Origin: JAHTBL01 sp038532735
GTDB taxonomy: Bacteria; Pseudomonadota; Alphaproteobacteria; Rhodobacterales; Rhodobacteraceae
Direction: 5' to 3'
Assembly (NCBI GenBank): GCA_038532735.1
Contig: JBCBAC010000012.1
Location: 1 to 54,355, forward strand
Length of the DNA: 54,355 nt
Positions 1 through 9,082 of the stretch are shown in pieces. Position 1 is the first letter of the stretch. Each line of letters begins with the position of its first letter. Under the pieces are notes generated by a model. It had not been told where the DNA came from and made no database searches. It was given only the letters and a program-made list of their open reading frames with translations. A program made the position numbers and the translations under genes.

Positions 1-285
1 GTCGGAGCCGGTCAGATGAGCCGGGTGGACAGCGCCCGGATCGCAGCCCGCAAATCGCAGGATATGGCCGAGGCGATGGGTTTGGATCAGGCGCTGATCC
101 AAGGCTCTGTCGTGGCCTCTGACGCGTTCTTCCCGTTTGCGGATGGCCTGATGGCGGCTGCAGAGGCCGGCGCCACGGCAGTGATCCAACCCGGTGGCTC
201 GATGCGCGATGACGACGTGATCGCGGCAGCGGATGAGGCTGGCCTCGCTATGGTCTTCACCGGCATGCGCCACTTCCGCCACTAG
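1..285 (+). CDS. purH: PurH, C-terminal part (AICAR transformylase / IMP cyclohydrolase)
   Basis: These are the last 94 codons of the bifunctional enzyme that performs the final two steps of IMP synthesis in the cytoplasm. The frame is open from base 1, so the gene starts before the window. What is visible is the end of the formyltransferase domain: GAGQMSRVDS near the left edge, ASDAFFPFADG, AVIQPGGSMRDDDV, and the C-terminal GMRHFRH that ends many PurH proteins. lspA follows 12 bases later on the same strand. The assignment rests on a short but very conserved stretch. Confidence 0.95.
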   Translation, partial: VGAGQMSRVDSARIAARKSQDMAEAMGLDQALIQGSVVASDAFFPFADGLMAAAEAGATAVIQPGGSMRDDDVIAAADEAGLAMVFTGMRHFRH

Positions 286-297
286 GAGCCCTAAGCG

Positions 298-780
298 ATG
301 CGCCTTCTCACATGGACTGCCTTTTGGGCGTTTCTGGCAGACCAGATGACAAAATATCTGGTCGTCCATGTCATGGCGCTTGAGCAAAACTCCCCCATTG
401 AGGTGTTTCCGCCCTTCCTGACCTTCATCATGGGGCGCAATTACGGGATCAACTTCGGGCTCTTCGCTAATCAAGGCGATGTGATGCGCTGGGTTCTGAT
501 CGGCGTGGCGCTTGTGATCTGCGCGCTCGTGATCCACTGGATGCGGTCCGAAACCTCGCGCTGGGCTTTCATTTCTGCCGGTTTGCTGATCGGCGGCGCG
601 CTGGGCAATGTCATCGACCGGGTGCTTTATGGCTATGTGGCCGACTTTTTGAACATGTCGTGCTGCGGCATCCGCAACCCCTACACATTCAATGTCGCGG
701 ATATCGCTATTTTTGCAGGTGCGATTGGCCTTGTGATCTTCACGGGCGAAAAGAAAACCGATGATGCAAAGACCCCGTGA
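298..780 (+). CDS. lspA: Signal peptidase II (lipoprotein signal peptidase)
   Basis: A 160-residue inner-membrane aspartic protease that removes the signal peptide of prolipoproteins after lipid attachment to the cysteine. Length and hydrophobic profile (four membrane segments) fit the family. The two catalytic aspartate motifs are present: GNVIDR near residue 104 and FNVADIAI near residue 137. A GGAG ribosome site lies just before the ATG. The next gene encodes a lipoprotein, a likely substrate. Together with purH this is a standard Rhodobacterales gene order. Confidence 0.97.
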   Translation: MRLLTWTAFWAFLADQMTKYLVVHVMALEQNSPIEVFPPFLTFIMGRNYGINFGLFANQGDVMRWVLIGVALVICALVIHWMRSETSRWAFISAGLLIGGALGNVIDRVLYGYVADFLNMSCCGIRNPYTFNVADIAIFAGAIGLVIFTGEKKTDDAKTP

Positions 781-832
781 CGCCGCCTATCGGATCGGCT
801 AACAAAGGGGCAACAAGCAGATGGAGGCTTCA

Positions 833-1360
833 ATGCAAGGCAAGATGCGTAGCACAATCGGTGTGATTTGTGTGGCGATGACCTTGTCCGCCTGTGATCG
901 TGACCGGGTGCCGGAGTTGCTCAACATCCGCTCTGATGGCCCGGACGAGTTCGCGATCCTGCCCAATAAGCCGCTGCAAGCCCCGACGGATTATACCAAC
1001 CTGCCACAGCCCACACCGGGCGGTGTCAATCTGGTGGATCCCACACCGAAGCAGGACGCCGTCGCCGCGTTGGGGGGCAGCCCCGCCCGGATGCAGCGCA
1101 ACAACGCCTCTGCTGGGGACGGTGCAATCCTTGCGCATACGACACGCTTTGGCCGCGCCGGTGGCATTCGTGAAAGCCTTGCTGCCGCGGACGAGGATTA
1201 TCGCCGCCAGAACGATGGTCTGTTGCTGGAGCGGTGGTTCAACGTAAACATCTATTACGATGCCTACGCACCCCAATCGCTGGACGCCTACCGCGAGCTT
1301 GAGCGGTTCCGCCGTCTGGGCGTGCGAACCCCCTCTGCGCCGCCCCCGGTTGAAGAGTAA
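833..1360 (+). CDS. DUF3035-type lipoprotein
   Basis: A 175-residue predicted lipoprotein. The N-terminus has a short charged start, a hydrophobic stretch and the lipobox LSAC, so it should be lipidated and anchored in the cell envelope. The rest is hydrophilic, with a conserved early block (RVPELLNIRSDGPDEFAIL) followed by a Pro-rich part, as in the DUF3035 family of alphaproteobacteria; its function is unknown. I chose the ATG at 833 because TGGAGG (822-827) sits five bases before it and overlaps the in-frame ATG at 821. The neighbouring lspA would process it. Confidence 0.85.
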   Translation: MQGKMRSTIGVICVAMTLSACDRDRVPELLNIRSDGPDEFAILPNKPLQAPTDYTNLPQPTPGGVNLVDPTPKQDAVAALGGSPARMQRNNASAGDGAILAHTTRFGRAGGIRESLAAADEDYRRQNDGLLLERWFNVNIYYDAYAPQSLDAYRELERFRRLGVRTPSAPPPVEE

Positions 1361-1365
1361 TCTCA

Positions 1366-1381
1366 CATCCCCGTTGGGATG
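1366..1381. other. Small hairpin between lipoprotein and M16 peptidase genes
   Basis: CATCCC and GGGATG form a perfect 6-bp stem around the loop CGTT, six bases after the lipoprotein stop codon. There is no T run after it, so it is a weak terminator at best; it may only protect the 3' end of the upstream transcript. Confidence 0.4.
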
Positions 1382-1442
1382 CTTGAAACCAGGCTGCCGG
1401 GACGTAAGTCTTTCACAATGTTTCTTAACGAAAGGACGCCGG

Positions 1443-2783
1443 ATGCGCCGTCTCTTTGCTTGCCTATTGGCTTTGTCTGTCGCCACGCCTGCGTTGGCCG
1501 AAGACGAAGTAACCACCTTCACCCTTGATAATGGCCTTGAGATTGTCGTGATCGAAGATCACCGTGCGCCCGTTGTCGTTAATATGGTCTGGTACCGCGT
1601 CGGCTCGGCGGATGAGCCTGCGGGCAAGTCCGGCATCGCGCATTACCTCGAGCACCTGATGTTCAAAGGCACGGACGAGCTGGACCGTGGCGAGTTTTCG
1701 GCCATCGTCGCGGCCAATGGTGGCACGGACAATGCGTTCACCAGCTACGACTATACCGGCTATTTCCAACGGATCGCAGCAGATCGCCTTGAGTTGATGA
1801 TGAAGATGGAGGCCGACCGGATGGTCGACCTGCAACTCACCGATGACGACTGGCGGACCGAACGCGATGTGGTGAATGAAGAGCGCAATCAACGGGTTGA
1901 GAACAGTCCGGGTGCGCTTTTCGGCGAACAGCGCCGCGCTGCGCAATTCCTGAACCACCGATATGGCGTGCCGATCATTGGCTGGCAGCACGAGATGAAC
2001 GCGCTGACGCTGGATGATGCGCTTGCCTTCTATGACCGCTTTTACGCCCCGAACAATGCGGTGGTGATCGTAGCAGGTGATGTGGAACCGCAAGAGGTTC
2101 TCGCACTTGCCGAAACGCATTTTGGCCCGATCCCGGCCAATCCTGATCTACAGCCCCGTGCCCGCAGTCAGGAGCCGCAGCAACTCTCGGAACGGCGGCT
2201 TGTTTTCTCTGATCCGCGTGTGTCCGAACCTTATATGATCCGCACCTATCTCGCGCCTGAGCGCGATTCCGGTGCGCAAGAGGAAGCCGCGGCGCTTGTC
2301 ATGCTGTCCGAACTTCTGGGCGGGGACAGTGCAACGTCCTACCTCGGGCGTGCGCTTGAGTTCGACACACAGACCGCAGTCTACACCTCAGCCTTTTATG
2401 ACGGCACATCGCTGGACGATACGACCTTTGGCTTCGTTGTCGTTCCAACCCCCGACGTCTCCTTGCAAGAGGCCGAAGACGCGCTGGATGCAGCCCTTGC
2501 CCAGTTCATGGTCGACGGTGTCGATACCGACAAGCTGGAGCGGATCAAGATGCAACAGCGCGCTGCTCTGATCTACGGCAAGGACAATGTGCAATCCTTG
2601 GCCAATCGCTACGGCAACGCATTGACCAGCGGTCTGACCGTCGCGGATGTGCAGGCTTGGCCTGATGTTCTGCAAGCCGTGACGCCAGATGACATTATGG
2701 CCGCTGCCGAAAACGTGCTTGATCGCCGCCGTGCCGTGACCGGCTGGTTGACCCGATCCGAACCTCAGGAGGTGACGCAATGA
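1443..2783 (+). CDS. M16 family zinc metallopeptidase (active subunit)
   Basis: A 446-residue periplasmic peptidase of the pitrilysin/insulinase (M16) family. The true start is the ATG at 1443, which gives a clean signal peptide (MRRLFACLLALSVATPALA) and has an AAAGGA-type ribosome site; the open frame upstream of it is not coding. The inverted zinc motif HYLEH lies at residues 67-71, and the distal zinc glutamate is probably in the RDVVNEERN segment about 70 residues later. It overlaps the next gene by ATGA. Paired genes of this kind usually encode an active and an inactive half that work together. Confidence 0.93.
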   Translation: MRRLFACLLALSVATPALAEDEVTTFTLDNGLEIVVIEDHRAPVVVNMVWYRVGSADEPAGKSGIAHYLEHLMFKGTDELDRGEFSAIVAANGGTDNAFTSYDYTGYFQRIAADRLELMMKMEADRMVDLQLTDDDWRTERDVVNEERNQRVENSPGALFGEQRRAAQFLNHRYGVPIIGWQHEMNALTLDDALAFYDRFYAPNNAVVIVAGDVEPQEVLALAETHFGPIPANPDLQPRARSQEPQQLSERRLVFSDPRVSEPYMIRTYLAPERDSGAQEEAAALVMLSELLGGDSATSYLGRALEFDTQTAVYTSAFYDGTSLDDTTFGFVVVPTPDVSLQEAEDALDAALAQFMVDGVDTDKLERIKMQQRAALIYGKDNVQSLANRYGNALTSGLTVADVQAWPDVLQAVTPDDIMAAAENVLDRRRAVTGWLTRSEPQEVTQ

Positions 2784-4093
2784 CCCGGATTTTCCTTGCC
2801 CTTTGCGCCGCGATCCTGCTGTCGCTGCCTGCCCGCGCTGCAGTGGATATTCAAGAGGTGACCTCCCCCGGTGGCATCACCGCGTGGCTGGTGGAAGAGC
2901 CCTCAATCCCCTTCACCGCATTGGAATTGCGGTTCCGCGGCGGCACCAATCTGGACCGCGACGGCAAGCGTGGCGCGGTCAACCTGATGACCGGGCTTCT
3001 GGAGGAAGGGGCCGGTGATTTGGACTCGCGCGGTTTTGCAGTCGCCCGCGACAACCTCGCCGCCAGTTTCGAGTTCGACAGCTATGACGACGCCGTTTCC
3101 ATCTCGGCGCGGTTTCTGTCGGAAAATCGGGACGAAGCCTTGGCGCTTCTGCGCACTGCTTTGATCGAACCCCGCTTCGATCAAGCCGCTCTCGACCGTG
3201 TGCGCGCGCAGGTTCTGGCGGGCATTCGCTCTGATCTGAAAGACCCTGATGAGATTGCCTCTGCCGCCTTTAGTGCGGCGGTCTATGGTGACCACCCTTA
3301 CGGCAGCAATGAGACCGGCACGATTGAAACTGTCACCGCACTCACCCGCGAAGACATCGTTCAAGCGCATCAGGATGTAATCGCTTTGGACAACCTCTAT
3401 GTCAGCGCTGTTGGTGATATCACGGCTGATGAGTTGGGTACGATGCTGGACGCGCTCTTGGGCGATCTTCCTGCGGAAGCGGCCCCTCTCCCGCCGCGGG
3501 TCGAGATTGAGACCGAAGCTGGCGTGACCGTGGTGCCCTATGACACCCCGCAATCTGTGGCCATCTTTGGCCATCGCGGCATTGATCAGGATCACCCCGA
3601 TTTCTTCGCGGCCTTTATCCTGAACAACATCTTTGGCGCGTCCGGTTTTGAAAGCCGCCTGATGACCGAAGTGCGCGAGAAACGCGGGCTGACCTATGGT
3701 GTCTATTCGTTCCTCGTCTCCAAGGATCTGGCCGAGGTGATGGTGGGGCAACTGGCCTCCAGCAACGAACGCATGGCGGAGGCGATTGAGGTCGTCAAAG
3801 ATGAATGGGCGCGGATCCAATCCGAAGGTGTGACGCAAGAAGAGGTGGATGCCGCCAAGACTTATCTGACCGGCGCCTATCCACTGCGGTTTGACGGCAA
3901 TGGACGTATCGCCAACATCCTTGTGGGCATGCAGATGACCGGTCTGCCAATTGACTATGCCGAGACGCGCAATGACCGGATCAATGCCGTTCCGTTGGAA
4001 GAAATCAATCGCGTGGCTTCCGAATTGATGCAGCCTGATGCGCTGCGTTTTGTCGTGGTGGGCCAGCCCGAAGGTTTGACCTCCACCAACTGA
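2780..4093 (+). CDS. M16 family peptidase-like protein (non-catalytic partner)
   Basis: A 437-residue secreted protein with a signal peptide (MTRIFLALCAAILLSLPARA) and the M16 fold. The position where the HxxEH zinc motif should lie reads GAVNLMTGLLEEG, so the zinc ligands are missing. The C-terminal half keeps the substrate-binding arginine/tyrosine region (EKRGLTYGVYS). It starts inside the stop codon of the active M16 gene (ATGA), which points to translational coupling and a heterodimer. The substrate is unknown. Confidence 0.9.
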   Translation: MTRIFLALCAAILLSLPARAAVDIQEVTSPGGITAWLVEEPSIPFTALELRFRGGTNLDRDGKRGAVNLMTGLLEEGAGDLDSRGFAVARDNLAASFEFDSYDDAVSISARFLSENRDEALALLRTALIEPRFDQAALDRVRAQVLAGIRSDLKDPDEIASAAFSAAVYGDHPYGSNETGTIETVTALTREDIVQAHQDVIALDNLYVSAVGDITADELGTMLDALLGDLPAEAAPLPPRVEIETEAGVTVVPYDTPQSVAIFGHRGIDQDHPDFFAAFILNNIFGASGFESRLMTEVREKRGLTYGVYSFLVSKDLAEVMVGQLASSNERMAEAIEVVKDEWARIQSEGVTQEEVDAAKTYLTGAYPLRFDGNGRIANILVGMQMTGLPIDYAETRNDRINAVPLEEINRVASELMQPDALRFVVVGQPEGLTSTN

Positions 4094-4137
4094 TCTGACC
4101 TTTCAGAATCGCGGTTGGGCATGCTACACCTTGTGGC

Positions 4138-5949
4138 ATGCTCGACCGTCACCCCAATATAAAGCCGATTATCCGGCAGCTTGATGAAGCCGCGATCAAC
4201 CGTATCGCGGCAGGTGAAGTTGTAGAGCGTCCCGCCTCTGCGGTGAAGGAACTCGTTGAAAACGCTCTAGATGCGGGCGCGGGGCGGATCGAGATTTGCT
4301 ATGCCGAAGGCGGTAAATCCTTGATCCGCGTGACCGATGATGGGTGCGGAGTCGCGGCCTCTGATCTGCCCCTCGCGCTGTCGCGCCACGCGACGTCGAA
4401 GATCGACGGATCAGATCTGCTGAACATCCATACCTTCGGGTTCCGGGGGGAGGCGTTGCCATCCCTTGGCGCTGTCGGTCGGCTAACGATCACCTCGCGG
4501 GTCGACGGCGAGGACGCCGCGCAGATCCATGTCGCCGGTGGCAAGATGGAGCGGGTGCGCCCCGCAGCCCTCTCCAAAGGTACGGTTGTTGAGCTGCGCG
4601 ACCTCTTCTACGCGACGCCCGCGCGGTTGAAATTCATGCGCACTGATAGGGCCGAAGCGCAGGCGATCACCGATGTGATCAAGCGCCTCGCCATGGCCGA
4701 ACCGTTTGTTGCTTTCACGCTGCGCGATGTGACGGGCGGCGGCGAGGGGCGTGTGACCTTCCGGGCCGATGCGGAAACGGGTGACATGTTCGACGCGCTG
4801 CATGGTCGTTTGGCCCGCGTGTTGGGCCATGAGTTTGCCGACAATGCGCTTCGCATCGACGCCCAGCGGGAGGCGCTGCACCTGACCGGTTACGCCGCTT
4901 TGCCGACCTATTCGCGCGGCTCTGCTGTGGCGCAGTTCCTTTACGTGAACGGTCGCCCGGTGCGGGACAAGCTGTTGATCGGCGCACTGCGTGGCGCTTA
5001 TTCGGATTTTCTCAGCCGGGATCGCCATCCGGCGGCGTGCCTCTTCATCGACTGTGACCCAACGCTGGTTGACGTGAATGTGCATCCCGCGAAGTCTGAG
5101 GTGCGGTTCCGCGAGCCGGGGCAAGCGCGGGGTCTCATCGTGTCGGCTCTGAAACACGCTCTGGCGGAAGCGGGCCATCGCGCCTCCACCACGGTTGCCG
5201 ATGCGACGCTTGGGGCGATGCGACCGCAATTCTCCGAGCCGCGCGTTTATCAGATGGACCGCCCGTCGCCGTCTGTGATTTCTGCTAGCCATCACGCCCA
5301 AGCGCCTGGCTTTGCCGAAACCAGCGCTGTTTTCGCGCGCGTGGAAGAGCCGGTTGTCGACGAGGCGGATCATCCGCTAGGTGCCGCCCGCGCGCAGGTG
5401 CATGAGAATTACATCATCGCCCAGACCGCCGATGGGATGGTGATTGTCGATGGTCACGCCGCCCATGAACGGCTGGTCTACGAAAAGCTCAAGCGTCAGA
5501 TGGCCGAGAACGGCGTCGCCGCGCAGGCGCTTCTGATCCCGGAGATTGTTGAACTCAGCGAAGGCGATGCGGCGCGTCTGATGGAGATTGCAGTCGATCT
5601 GTCCAAGCTTGGCCTGACCATTGAACCCTTTGGCGGTGGTGCCGTCGCCGTGCGTGAAACCCCCGCCATTCTGGGTGAGGTGAACGCTGCCAATATGATC
5701 CGCGATATCCTGGATGAGCTGGCCGATCTTGGCGATAGCCAAACCGTGCAAGCGCAGATCGAAGCGATCCTGAGCCGGGTGGCTTGCCATGGCTCCATCC
5801 GCACGGGCCGCCAGATGCGCGGCGACGAGATGAACGCACTGCTGCGCGAGATGGAGGCGACACCGCATTCCGGGCAGTGCAACCACGGGCGGCCCACCTA
5901 TGTGGAGCTGAAACTGGCCGATATTGAACGGCTCTTCGGGCGCACATGA
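4138..5949 (+). CDS. mutL: DNA mismatch repair protein MutL
   Basis: A 603-residue MutL that couples mismatch recognition by MutS to strand removal. The N-terminal GHKL ATPase motifs are all present: ELVENALDAG, TDDGCGV and GFRGEALPSL. The C-terminal domain has the metal-binding endonuclease motif in the form DGHAAHERLVYE (glycine in place of the usual glutamine of DQHAx2Ex4E), together with CHGSIRTG and QCNHGRP, so it is probably a nicking MutL, as expected in a lineage without MutH. The ATG at 4138 has only a weak ribosome site, but no better start is near. rmuC overlaps its stop codon (ATGA). Confidence 0.96.
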   Translation: MLDRHPNIKPIIRQLDEAAINRIAAGEVVERPASAVKELVENALDAGAGRIEICYAEGGKSLIRVTDDGCGVAASDLPLALSRHATSKIDGSDLLNIHTFGFRGEALPSLGAVGRLTITSRVDGEDAAQIHVAGGKMERVRPAALSKGTVVELRDLFYATPARLKFMRTDRAEAQAITDVIKRLAMAEPFVAFTLRDVTGGGEGRVTFRADAETGDMFDALHGRLARVLGHEFADNALRIDAQREALHLTGYAALPTYSRGSAVAQFLYVNGRPVRDKLLIGALRGAYSDFLSRDRHPAACLFIDCDPTLVDVNVHPAKSEVRFREPGQARGLIVSALKHALAEAGHRASTTVADATLGAMRPQFSEPRVYQMDRPSPSVISASHHAQAPGFAETSAVFARVEEPVVDEADHPLGAARAQVHENYIIAQTADGMVIVDGHAAHERLVYEKLKRQMAENGVAAQALLIPEIVELSEGDAARLMEIAVDLSKLGLTIEPFGGGAVAVRETPAILGEVNAANMIRDILDELADLGDSQTVQAQIEAILSRVACHGSIRTGRQMRGDEMNALLREMEATPHSGQCNHGRPTYVELKLADIERLFGRT

Positions 5950-7115
5950 TCCAGATTGGCGATCAAACCTATGCGTTCAGCGATCCGCTGATCATCGCGG
6001 CGCTGGTCGGGGCGGGAGTGGTTCTGCTGATCGTGGTTTTGTTGATCACAGCGGTCCGCGCTGCAGGTCGCTCTGCCCGCCTCGCTGAACCGCTGGCGCA
6101 GCAGATTGGTGTGTTGGGTCAACGTGTCCAAATGTTGGGGGACGGTCAGCAGCAACTCTCTGGCGGTCTGACTCATGTGTCAGAAGCGCAGGCGGCGGCG
6201 CAGAACAACATGCTGACGCTGATGGAGCAGCGTTTGGCGCAAGTGACGGAAAAGATGAACGAAAACCTGCAAGGCTCTGCCCGTCGCACGGCGCAATCGC
6301 TGGGCGATTTGCAGCAGCGTTTGCAGACGATTGATAAGGCGCAGGCGAATATCACCAAGCTCTCAGGCGATGTGCTGAGCCTTCAGGACATCCTCTCGAA
6401 CAAGCAGACGCGCGGGGCGTTTGGGGAGATTCAGCTCCATGACATCGTCTCGAAGGCTTTGCCGAAAGACAGCTACAGCTTGCAGGCCACGCTCTCGAAC
6501 GGGCGGCGGGCGGATTGTCTGATCCATCTGCCGAACCCACCGGGGCCGATTGTTGTGGATAGCAAATTCCCGTTGGAAGCCTACGAGGCGCTGCGCAATG
6601 CAACGACCGATTGGGAGGTGAACGAGGCCGCTAAGTTCCTGCGGGCGTCCGTGAAAAAGCACATCAAAGATATCGCGGAGAGATACGTGATCGAAGGTGA
6701 AACGGCAGATGGCGCGCTGATGTTTTTGCCATCGGAGGCGGTTTATGCAGAATTGCACGCGAACTTCCCGGAGCTTGTTCGTGAAGGGTTCGCCGCCCGT
6801 GTCTGGATCGTTTCGCCGACCACTTGCATGGCGACGCTCAACACGATGCGCGCTATTCTGAAAGATGCGCGGATGCGTGAGCAGGCAGGCGCAATCCGCA
6901 AGGAACTGGGCCTGCTATACGCGGACGTAGACCGGCTGGGCACGCGCGTCGACAATCTGGACCGGCATTTCGGGCAAGCCAGTAAGGACATCGCGGATAT
7001 CAAGATCTCTGCCGATAAGGCGGGGCGGCGCGCAAAGCGTCTGGATAACTTCGACTTTGAGGAACTGGCCGCGGATCGTGATAAGGTCGTGCCATTGAAG
7101 GGCCCCGCGGAATAG
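5946..7115 (+). CDS. rmuC: DNA recombination protein RmuC
   Basis: A 389-residue RmuC family protein, thought to be a nuclease-fold protein that limits rearrangement at inverted repeats. It has an N-terminal membrane segment (about residues 15-35), a long Gln-rich coiled coil, and then the RmuC domain with GAFGEIQLHDIV, DSKFPLEAYEAL and VWIVSPTTCMATL. The start codon overlaps the mutL stop (ATGA), so the two repair genes are probably co-translated. Confidence 0.93.
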   Translation: MIQIGDQTYAFSDPLIIAALVGAGVVLLIVVLLITAVRAAGRSARLAEPLAQQIGVLGQRVQMLGDGQQQLSGGLTHVSEAQAAAQNNMLTLMEQRLAQVTEKMNENLQGSARRTAQSLGDLQQRLQTIDKAQANITKLSGDVLSLQDILSNKQTRGAFGEIQLHDIVSKALPKDSYSLQATLSNGRRADCLIHLPNPPGPIVVDSKFPLEAYEALRNATTDWEVNEAAKFLRASVKKHIKDIAERYVIEGETADGALMFLPSEAVYAELHANFPELVREGFAARVWIVSPTTCMATLNTMRAILKDARMREQAGAIRKELGLLYADVDRLGTRVDNLDRHFGQASKDIADIKISADKAGRRAKRLDNFDFEELAADRDKVVPLKGPAE

Positions 7116-7139
7116 GGCCTTTGCCAAAGGACCAGACCC

Positions 7140-7595
7140 ATGCCGATCATCAAACTCGCGGATGCTCCTATTGAGGAAATGACATCGGAGACGGCCGATG
7201 CGCTTGGCCCTTACCGGGCGCATCTTCTGAGCGATGCAGGCAGGCTGACCCAGTTTGGAGCCTTTGTTGAGGTGTTGGAACCGGGCTCGTCCTCTTCTGA
7301 TCAGCATTATCACATGACCCAAGATGAGTTTGTGTATGTTCTGGACGGGGTCGTCACCTTGCATGAAGGCGATAGCAGCACCGACATGCGCGCGGGGGAG
7401 GCCGCCACTTTTAAGGCAGGCACACCGGTTGGTCATTGCTTCGAGAACCGCTCAGACCAGCCGGCCCGCTATCTGGTTGTCGGCACACGGTCGGACAATG
7501 ACGTCGTCCACTATACGCAGAAAGACAAAGTGCTGACGATCAAAGATGGTGTTCGCCATCTAACAGATCGCAAAGGGAACCCGATCCAGGAATGA
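7140..7595 (+). CDS. Cupin domain protein
   Basis: A 151-residue small protein with one cupin barrel. Likely metal ligands are visible in QHYHMTQDEFVYVLDG (His, His, Glu) and in GTPVGHCFEN (His). Many such proteins are isomerases, dioxygenases or sugar-binding sensors; nothing here decides between them. It sits 24 bases after rmuC with a plausible ribosome site (AAAGGACC) and is followed by a strong terminator, so it is the last gene of the plus-strand block. Confidence 0.8.
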   Translation: MPIIKLADAPIEEMTSETADALGPYRAHLLSDAGRLTQFGAFVEVLEPGSSSSDQHYHMTQDEFVYVLDGVVTLHEGDSSTDMRAGEAATFKAGTPVGHCFENRSDQPARYLVVGTRSDNDVVHYTQKDKVLTIKDGVRHLTDRKGNPIQE

Positions 7596-7597
7596 AA

Positions 7598-7619
7598 AAG
7601 GGCGGGAAAACCCGCCCTT
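7598..7619. terminator. Strong bidirectional intrinsic terminator
   Basis: The arms AAGGGCGGG and CCCGCCCTT form a perfect 9-bp stem around an AAAA loop, with A residues before and TT after. It lies between the convergent cupin and chrR genes (ends at 7595 and 7650) and can stop transcription from both sides. Confidence 0.9.
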
Positions 7620-7649
7620 GCCTGATCCCGTGAGTGGTCTCGTTTTGGG

Positions 7650-8300
7650 TCAGATGCGCAGGAAAGGCTGCGCGATCCGGGGGATCAAGGAATTGAACTT
7701 CAATGGGGCATCCGTCGCGGCCAGACAGATACAATCTTCACCTTCTTCCGCAACAGGGTGGTGGTGCATCTCTTGATCGGCGATCTCGATATCGCCACGC
7801 CCAAAGCGACCGTCTTCGTCGCTAAACGCACCTTGCAGTACAAGTGTCATCTCTTTGCCCTTATGGGAATGGTCCGGCATCGCCGCACCCGCCGGGATAT
7901 AAAGCAACCGAACGGACGCCTCTTTCGACGTCTTCAAAACGGCTTGCTTCACGCCCATCCCGACACTGCGCCATTGCACATCATCCGCATCGCCACCGAC
8001 ATAATCTTGTAGCGGCGCAGGGAAGATACCCGGCTTGCGCGTTGTGATCGTCTTGATCGGGTCTTTCGGCATTTCGCTGATCAGCTTCAGCGTTGCCTTC
8101 AGCGCGCCATCCGAAATGGTTGCCTTTTCCTGCTCGTCAAGAACAGTCCCGCCGATTGCATCAAAGCTGTCTGCGGCTGCGCGACATTCATCGCAAAGCG
8201 AAAGATGTGTTGCGACGACCAAGTTGAAAGCCTCTGGCAAGGTCCCTGCCGAGTAAGCCATCAGGATGTCATCGGTAAGATGATGCTTGATATTGCTCAT
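7650..8300 (-). CDS. chrR: ChrR-type zinc anti-sigma factor
   Basis: A 216-residue anti-sigma factor that holds the ECF sigma factor RpoE inactive and releases it on singlet oxygen or related stress. From the ATG at 8300 the N-terminal zinc ligands fall at His6, His32, Cys36 and Cys39 (HLSLCDEC), nearly the same positions as in Rhodobacter sphaeroides ChrR. The C-terminal cupin-like domain has HSHKGKE and a late histidine cluster (EMHHHP), matching the domain needed for the singlet-oxygen response. A GTG at 8309 overlaps the rpoE stop (GTGA) and is an alternative start, but the ATG fits the family better. Confidence 0.93.
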   Translation of the reverse strand: MSNIKHHLTDDILMAYSAGTLPEAFNLVVATHLSLCDECRAAADSFDAIGGTVLDEQEKATISDGALKATLKLISEMPKDPIKTITTRKPGIFPAPLQDYVGGDADDVQWRSVGMGVKQAVLKTSKEASVRLLYIPAGAAMPDHSHKGKEMTLVLQGAFSDEDGRFGRGDIEIADQEMHHHPVAEEGEDCICLAATDAPLKFNSLIPRIAQPFLRI

Positions 8301-8305
8301 TTCAC

Positions 8306-8857
8306 TCACTTCATTGCATGGCGCAACCGTTCGAGCGCCAACCTAATCCGCGATTTGATCGTGCCAAGGGGCAAACCTGTCTCTTCCGCAATTTCGCTAT
8401 GAGAGAGGTCCCCGTAATAGGCGCGTACAACCAAATCCCTTTGTTTCTCTGGTAGCTCAGACAAGGCCTGAGCCAGTTTTTCCGTCTCCTGTTGCAGCGC
8501 CAGAACGTCCTCCTGTTCCGGCTCCGCCTCAGGACCCCATGTCAGCTCCTCTGGCTCAGGCCGCCGCTGCTTGCGGAATGCGTCGATCTTGCGATTCCGG
8601 GCAATCGTGAAAATCCACGTTGCCACACTCGCCCGCGAGGGATCGAACATATGGGCCTTATGCCAAAGGGTCGCCATGACCTCCTGAGCTATCTCTTCTG
8701 CAAGGGCGTCACTTGCCCCCGACTTCATCAAAAATGCTTTCACGCGGGGCGCAAAATGCGCGAACAATTCGGCAAAAGCCGACTGGTCCTGCGCGTTCTG
8801 GATCCGCTCCATCTGAGCGACCCAAGGCCCTTGATCTAGCATTTCGTTGACAGACAC
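8306..8857 (-). CDS. rpoE: ECF sigma factor RpoE (ECF11-like, singlet oxygen response)
   Basis: An extracytoplasmic-function sigma factor controlled by the downstream ChrR. Region 2 (AFAELFAHFAPRVKAFL, WIFTIARNRKID) and region 4 (GLPLGTIKSRIRLALERLR) are clear. The frame is open up to 8962, but the extra 35 N-terminal residues are low in similarity and a probable promoter ends at 8971, so translation should start later. I favour the GTG at 8857 (GGAAG seven bases before it, 183 residues); the ATG at 8842 is also possible. The gene is coupled to chrR by overlap. Confidence 0.92.
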   Translation of the reverse strand: MSVNEMLDQGPWVAQMERIQNAQDQSAFAELFAHFAPRVKAFLMKSGASDALAEEIAQEVMATLWHKAHMFDPSRASVATWIFTIARNRKIDAFRKQRRPEPEELTWGPEAEPEQEDVLALQQETEKLAQALSELPEKQRDLVVRAYYGDLSHSEIAEETGLPLGTIKSRIRLALERLRHAMK

Positions 8858-8970
8858 TTGTCCACTTCCAGTGACACGGATAGGTTGACCCGTGTTTACA
8901 CCATACGGGATAGGGGGCGCGATTGCACCCGATTCCTCAGCAGAGTTTGTGCCTCGTAACATGATGGTTA

Positions 8971-8996
8971 TACGGGGCCGTGAGAGGGATGGATCA
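8971..8996 (-). promoter_or_regulatory. Probable RpoE-dependent promoter of rpoE-chrR
   Basis: On the minus strand TGATCC (8996-8991) is followed after exactly 16 bases by CGTATAA (beginning at 8974). TGATCC is the known -35 element of R. sphaeroides RpoE promoters. Position and direction fit autoregulation of rpoE-chrR, with a transcript start near 8964. Confidence 0.65.
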
Positions 8997-9017
8997 CTTG
9001 CAGGTGATATTTATTTG

Positions 9018-9043
9018 TCATCCGGTCAGACCTTTACACCGTA
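9018..9043 (+). promoter_or_regulatory. Probable RpoE-type promoter of the stress-lipid operon
   Basis: TCATCC (9018-9023) is followed after exactly 16 bases by CGTA (9040-9043), the same layout as the divergent rpoE promoter with one change in the -35 element. A transcript starting near 9050 would give a leader of about 33 bases with a GGAGA ribosome site before the ATG at 9083. Confidence 0.55.
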
Positions 9044-9082
9044 GTGCTGCATAACGATTTATGACGACGGAGACATCATTCC

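Noticed and set aside
8858..8962. Longer form of RpoE starting at 8962
   Set aside because: The added residues do not resemble the family, and the likely promoter (8971-8996) would place the transcript start almost on that codon.
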